Source: an uncultured Lachnospiraceae bacterium
GTDB taxonomy: Bacteria; Bacillota_A; Clostridia; Lachnospirales; Lachnospiraceae
NCBI GenBank assembly: GCA_947175285.1
Contig: CAMWMM010000319.1
Span: forward strand, 1 to 6,133
Length of the DNA: 6,133 bases
Direction of reading: 5' to 3'
Shown here: positions 5,224-6,133 of the stretch, in pieces
Position numbering within the stretch: position 1 is the stretch's first letter
Layout of the letters: every line of letters starts with the position of its first letter
The notes under the pieces: model-generated
The model's input: the letters and a program-made list of their open reading frames with translations, nothing else
Database searches by the model: none
Told to the model about the DNA's origin: nothing
Translations under genes and position numbers: made by a program

Positions 5224-6133
5224 TGCCTTTCTTTTTCCAGCCACCCTGTATATACCGTGCGGCTGCCACAAGCAGCGCGACCACCCAGCCCGCGCAGAAT
5301 GCCCACCAGATAATTCCCACGCCGACAATATGTGCAAATCCGACCGTTAAGAATAAGCGGATAAAAAAGCTGAGTAATGTTGTTATAATAAACCAGTTCA
5401 TATCACCGCTTCCCTTAAATGTCGCTTTCACTAACATAAAAACGGAAAATACGATAAGAAACGCCCCCACTACTCTGATATAGGCGCTCCCTACCGCAAT
5501 AACCTGTTCTATATTTTCCTCCGACTCTTCTATAAAAATGCCAACAATCTGATTCGGAAACAACTCGAAAATCCCAGTCATAACAAGAGAAAGCATCCCA
5601 CAGTTCATCATAGAGGCGCGCAGCCCCGGCCAGATACGTTCCTCTTTACAGGCACCTATATTCTGTCCCACATAATTAGAATATGCGTTGCTGTAATTAA
5701 TCGGAATTGCTGTCGCAAGATTGACAACTTTTGCCGCTGCAGCGCTGCCTGCAATGACAGCCGCGCCAAAACTGTTAATCACAGCCTGCACAATAACAGA
5801 ACCTACTGATACAATAGACTGCTGCAGTGCCGACGGCAGTGCAAAGCGAAGCATGGATACCAGAAGCGTTTTGTCAAAGACAGGCATCTTTTTATCATGC
5901 TCAAAATCTATTAGCAGCTTTGGTATATCCCTTATCGCAAGAACGGCTGCCGCAAGCTGGGAAATAGCTGTTGCAAGCGCGGCTGCGCCGACGCCTCCCT
6001 GCAGTCCGATAATAAAAAACAAATCCAATATCACATTAAAAACAGACGATACCACCAGAAATTTAAGCGGTGTTTTGGAATCGCCCAAAGCTGCATAGAC
6101 GCCGTTCAATGCATTATATACAAAAATCGGAAC
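5201..6133 (-). CDS. MATE-family multidrug/cation antiporter, C-terminal part (5' end beyond right edge)
   Basis: The visible 310 residues are the C-terminal two thirds of a transporter usually about 450 long. MATE proteins use a Na+ or H+ gradient to export drugs, cationic compounds or metabolites across the cytoplasmic membrane; the substrate here is unknown. The fragment begins with the typical end of helix 4, YNALNGVYAALGDSKTP, where GDSKTP is a family hallmark, followed by about eight hydrophobic helices. The second MatE repeat begins around residue 90 of the fragment with MLRFALPSALQQSIVSVGS. It also contains the loop sequence NYVGQNIGACKEER and ends in the basic tail GGWKKKGIIRSDAS. 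The frame stays open through position 6133, so the Leu codon TTG at 6107-6109 is internal and not a start. The gene is convergent with the metal regulator and their 3' ends overlap by 23 bp. It is probably unrelated to iron transport. Confidence 0.93.
   Translation of the reverse strand, partial: VPIFVYNALNGVYAALGDSKTPLKFLVVSSVFNVILDLFFIIGLQGGVGAAALATAISQLAAAVLAIRDIPKLLIDFEHDKKMPVFDKTLLVSMLRFALPSALQQSIVSVGSVIVQAVINSFGAAVIAGSAAAAKVVNLATAIPINYSNAYSNYVGQNIGACKEERIWPGLRASMMNCGMLSLVMTGIFELFPNQIVGIFIEESEENIEQVIAVGSAYIRVVGAFLIVFSVFMLVKATFKGSGDMNWFIITTLLSFFIRLFLTVGFAHIVGVGIIWWAFCAGWVVALLVAAARYIQGGWKKKGIIRSDAS

Noticed and set aside
5721..6098. 125-codon plus-strand open frame rich in Ala, Thr and Ser
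   Set aside because: It is antisense to the MATE gene, has low-complexity composition and no recognisable domain or ribosome binding site; a shadow frame.
6107..6109. TTG as the start of a 302-residue transporter
   Set aside because: The frame is open to the window edge and upstream codons continue the MATE helix (VPIFVYNAL). This TTG is an internal Leu and the gene is truncated by the window.

Overview
The window looks like chromosomal DNA of a Gram-positive anaerobe of the Clostridia, most likely Lachnospiraceae or a near relative. This is inferred from strong AGGAGG-type ribosome binding sites, moderate to low GC, a compact FeoA/FeoB pair beside a short DtxR/MntR-type regulator, and an intracellular neopullulanase-type GH13 enzyme. 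No organism-specific marker is present, so the assignment is tentative. All real genes but one lie on the minus strand.

Right to left, positions 5201-6133 hold the C-terminal two thirds of a MATE-family membrane transporter, whose start lies beyond the right edge. Its 3' end overlaps by 23 bp the 3' end of a convergent plus-strand gene (4861-5223). That gene encodes a 120-residue DtxR/MntR-family metal-dependent repressor that probably starts at TTG. The 141-bp gap 4720-4860 separates the repressor from a divergent minus-strand ferrous iron operon. It carries a plausible extended -10 promoter for each side and a perfect 9-bp inverted repeat centred on the operon's -10 element.

The iron operon reads: a cysteine-rich protein of unknown function (4279-4719), feoA (4023-4256) and feoB (2017-4026). 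FeoA and FeoB are joined by a 4-base ATGA overlap. After 77 bp without a visible terminator comes a GH13 cyclomaltodextrinase/neopullulanase (176-1939). After a further 52 bp comes the first 41 codons of a ZIP-family metal transporter that runs off the left edge.

A reasonable working model is that the repressor senses Fe(II) or Mn(II) and controls the divergent feo operon and perhaps itself. FeoB would import Fe(II) with FeoA as accessory, and the cysteine-rich protein might bind metal or an Fe-S cluster in the same process. The ZIP gene adds a second divalent-metal transporter downstream. The GH13 gene between the two transporters is the odd member and may simply be read through from the feo operon. 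No RNA genes, mobile elements, CRISPR arrays or convincing intrinsic terminators were seen. No gene-free stretch exceeds about 140 bp.
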